Source: Anaerolineae bacterium (GTDB taxonomy: Bacteria; Chloroflexota; Anaerolineae; JAAYZQ01). Taken from it: a stretch of DNA of 14,702 nt. Below the pieces are notes generated by a model. The model made no database searches. It saw nothing but the letters and a program-made list of their open reading frames with translations, and was not told where the DNA came from. Both the position numbers and the translations under genes were made by a program. The stretch is from assembly GCA_016929795.1 (NCBI GenBank), contig JAFGIA010000460.1, positions 1 to 14,702 of the forward strand, in the 5' to 3' direction. This document shows positions 9,801-12,800 of the stretch, one piece after another (position 1 is the stretch's first letter; each line of letters opens with the position of its first letter).

Positions 9801-12800
9801 TACCGAATCAGGCGGCCTGTCGCCCGGGCGCTCATAGACGTCCAAGGTCAGCCTCTGGCGGTCACGGTCACCCGCAGCGTCGCGTACCTCTACCCAGAAG
9901 GCGAAGCGGCCGCTTTCCAGTGGAGTACCGGCGACCAGGCCTATAATGTCCATGGCCACCCCGGCAGGCAGCCGGCCATGTACCACCGTCCAAGTGTAGG
10001 GCAGCGTGCCACTGATCGCCTCCAACTGTGCAAAGTAGGACGCGCCCTCTGTCGTCGTCGGAATGCTGCGTGTCGTAATCCTCAGATCGGGCCGGTCACC
10101 AGGACAGAGTGGATCGGTGCCCGAGGCGACCTCGGCGCCGTCCTCCGTGCCGTCACCGTCTGTATCGGGGTCGAGAGGCAGCGTGAAGCTCAGACACTCG
10201 GTCATCTCTGGCAGGCCATCGTGATCGGAGTCGTCGGTGCCGTCGATCTCGTCCACGCTGTCCCAGTGGGCCAGCTCAAAATCGTCGGGCAGCCCGTCGC
10301 CGTCGCTGTCCACGCCATCGGTCACGCGAATCCGGACCTCGTTCGAGGGCAAGCTCTCGTTGCGGTCGACATCGAGCGCTGTCACTGTCGCAAAGAGTGC
10401 GCGCCCTGGCGGCAGTCCGTGCAAGGTCAGATCTGTCACGTCGCCTAGGTCGATTGGCGATGGCCCTTCCAGCGCCGCCGTCCCGAGGTATGGGGCATCG
10501 TGGCGCGTATCGTAGTAAACGCGGTAGCCACCCAGGTCGTTTTCCGCCACGGCTGCTTGCCACGAGATCTGCACCGCCATGCCTGCCAGCGTGGGAGTGA
10601 TGCTGGCGGGTGGTTCGGGGGGCGTAACGTCGTCGACACGCTGTGCGGGCAGCACCACGGGCACTGCCTCGGCACTCTCGTTGCCGGATGTGTCAAAGGC
10701 GGCGACCGTCATGGTCAATGGCTTCCACCGTTCGGCACGTGGGATTACGATGCTGTTGAGCGTCGTCGTCAGCGCGTGTGTCAGAGGACCAGGCTCGCTC
10801 GTGTAGCGCACCCGGTAGCCCGCGAGATCGACTTCGACGTTGTGTGTCCAGGTCAGCACAGTGGTCGTGACACCTGCCTGTACACTCAGCCCGGCGGGGG
10901 TAGTGGGTGGGGTCGTATTGACGATCTGGATGGGAATGTCAAAATAGTCGTACGTGGGCGCGTTGGCATTGTCTTCCACTTTGGCATAAATGTAGTAGCT
11001 GCCCGAGGCCAGCTCATCTGGTGCCCATACATAGGACGTTTGGGTAAGCGGCAGACCCATCTCGATGAGCACGCCATCAAAGCCGCTGTTGTCGATGTCG
11101 TAGAAGAGGGATAGCGTCGCCGCTTCCTCTGGGTCCGAGGCCGCCCACGATATCTCGTAGCCACTCTGCAAGACGGCACCTTCGCCCAGTGTCCCTGCGC
11201 CGGGAATACCGGTGATGGTCACTGCCGGGGCCGAGTTCTTGACGAATGCCTCGGTCTGATAGACTTCCCCGCCCAGGATACCGTCCACCACCATGTACCA
11301 GTCGCCTGCTGCCGGAATGGCGACCAGATACGTCCACTCTTCACCACGCCTGGCAAGCGTCACGTCTGGGAATTGGTCCACGTTTCCGGCGTTGATCGGT
11401 TCTTCCGTCGGAGTGAGCAGGCTGAAGGTGAGGTGCGATTCACCCGTAGCATCCAGGTAGAAGGCAGCTGATTCGGTATTGGGTTCCAACGTGACTAGCG
11501 ATGCGTCGTTCTGGATTCCAGGTGCAAAGCGATCTGCGTTTCCCGCCGGGAGCGCGAGATGTCGCTCCGCATTCACTACATGCGGGGAAGCTACCCAGAA
11601 CGGGTTGTCCCAATCGATACCGATCTCGATCTTGCCCTCGGTATCGGCAAAGACGGTCACGTCGAACAGATCACCGTAACGGGTGTTGGTGCTGATGCCG
11701 TACACGCCGTCGAACTTGCCGAGCGTTGCCGTCGCCCGCGCCAGCTCGATCGTCTCGACGTCGCCGAAAAACGGCCGCATCCACGCTGGCACCTTCTCCA
11801 GCGGCAACTGGACGAGAACGTCCGCACTGCCTTCGATCGCCGGCCTGTCCCCATCATCCATGTAGACGTACACGGTTGCATCGCCGATCAGGATGGCAAA
11901 GACGTCGATGTGCAGGGTGCCGCGCACACCCCTATCGCTCACTCCTGGCTTATTCACACTCAGTTCAACCTGCGTGATCTCGTAGGAGAAGAGCTTCATG
12001 TTGCCCTGCAGGCTCATCCAACCACTCAAATTGATGGTCGTTCCCACTTGCCCACTGATCGCAACGAGATCTCCCACCCGAGGCCCTGCCTCCAGATCCA
12101 CGGTAATGTCGAATTGGGTGCCGGCACCCATGAAATCCACTTTGCCATAGAGGCCGGTAAGGAACGCGCCGGTGCTGCCCAGGGGGATGCGCGGCCCACT
12201 GATGCCCAGCTCGGCTTCTTTGAATTCGAGGCCTGTGTCTGTGATATAGACGAGGACACCGGCGGTAATGTTCGTATTGCTGCTACCGGGGGCGAGCTGT
12301 TGAATGATGAGCGTCCCCTTGCCCTGGAACGAGTACCCATTCTCTCCTGCTAACTGCTCGATACGTACCCACGTATCTTGAAGAGTAAAGTGGCTGACCT
12401 TGATCGTCGGTAGTGCCACAAAGCCCTCACGGAAGGTGATTCCCTCGTTCGAAATGACGAGATCCTCCACCGTAGCATGGCCGCCCCCCATATCCTCGTG
12501 GAGGACCATGTCGGCTCGGGCAATGCTGACTACTGCTTTGGTACCGGTGCCATCGTTGAACATCTCGAGCGTGGCATCGTACATGTTCAGAGTGGCCGGG
12601 CCGACCGTGACGTCTGCGAGCCGCTCCAGGTGTACTGTGCCGCCTTCAATACCGTTGTGAGTGATGATGATGTCGTCAAATTCGACGGGATTTGGGGTGA
12701 TGTCTGCCGGAATCGTCAGGTCGCCGGAGGCCTGGATGCCGTCGGTGGTCAGGATAGCGTTCTCGATAGAGGCCGTCATCCCGCCGACGCTGAGAGTATA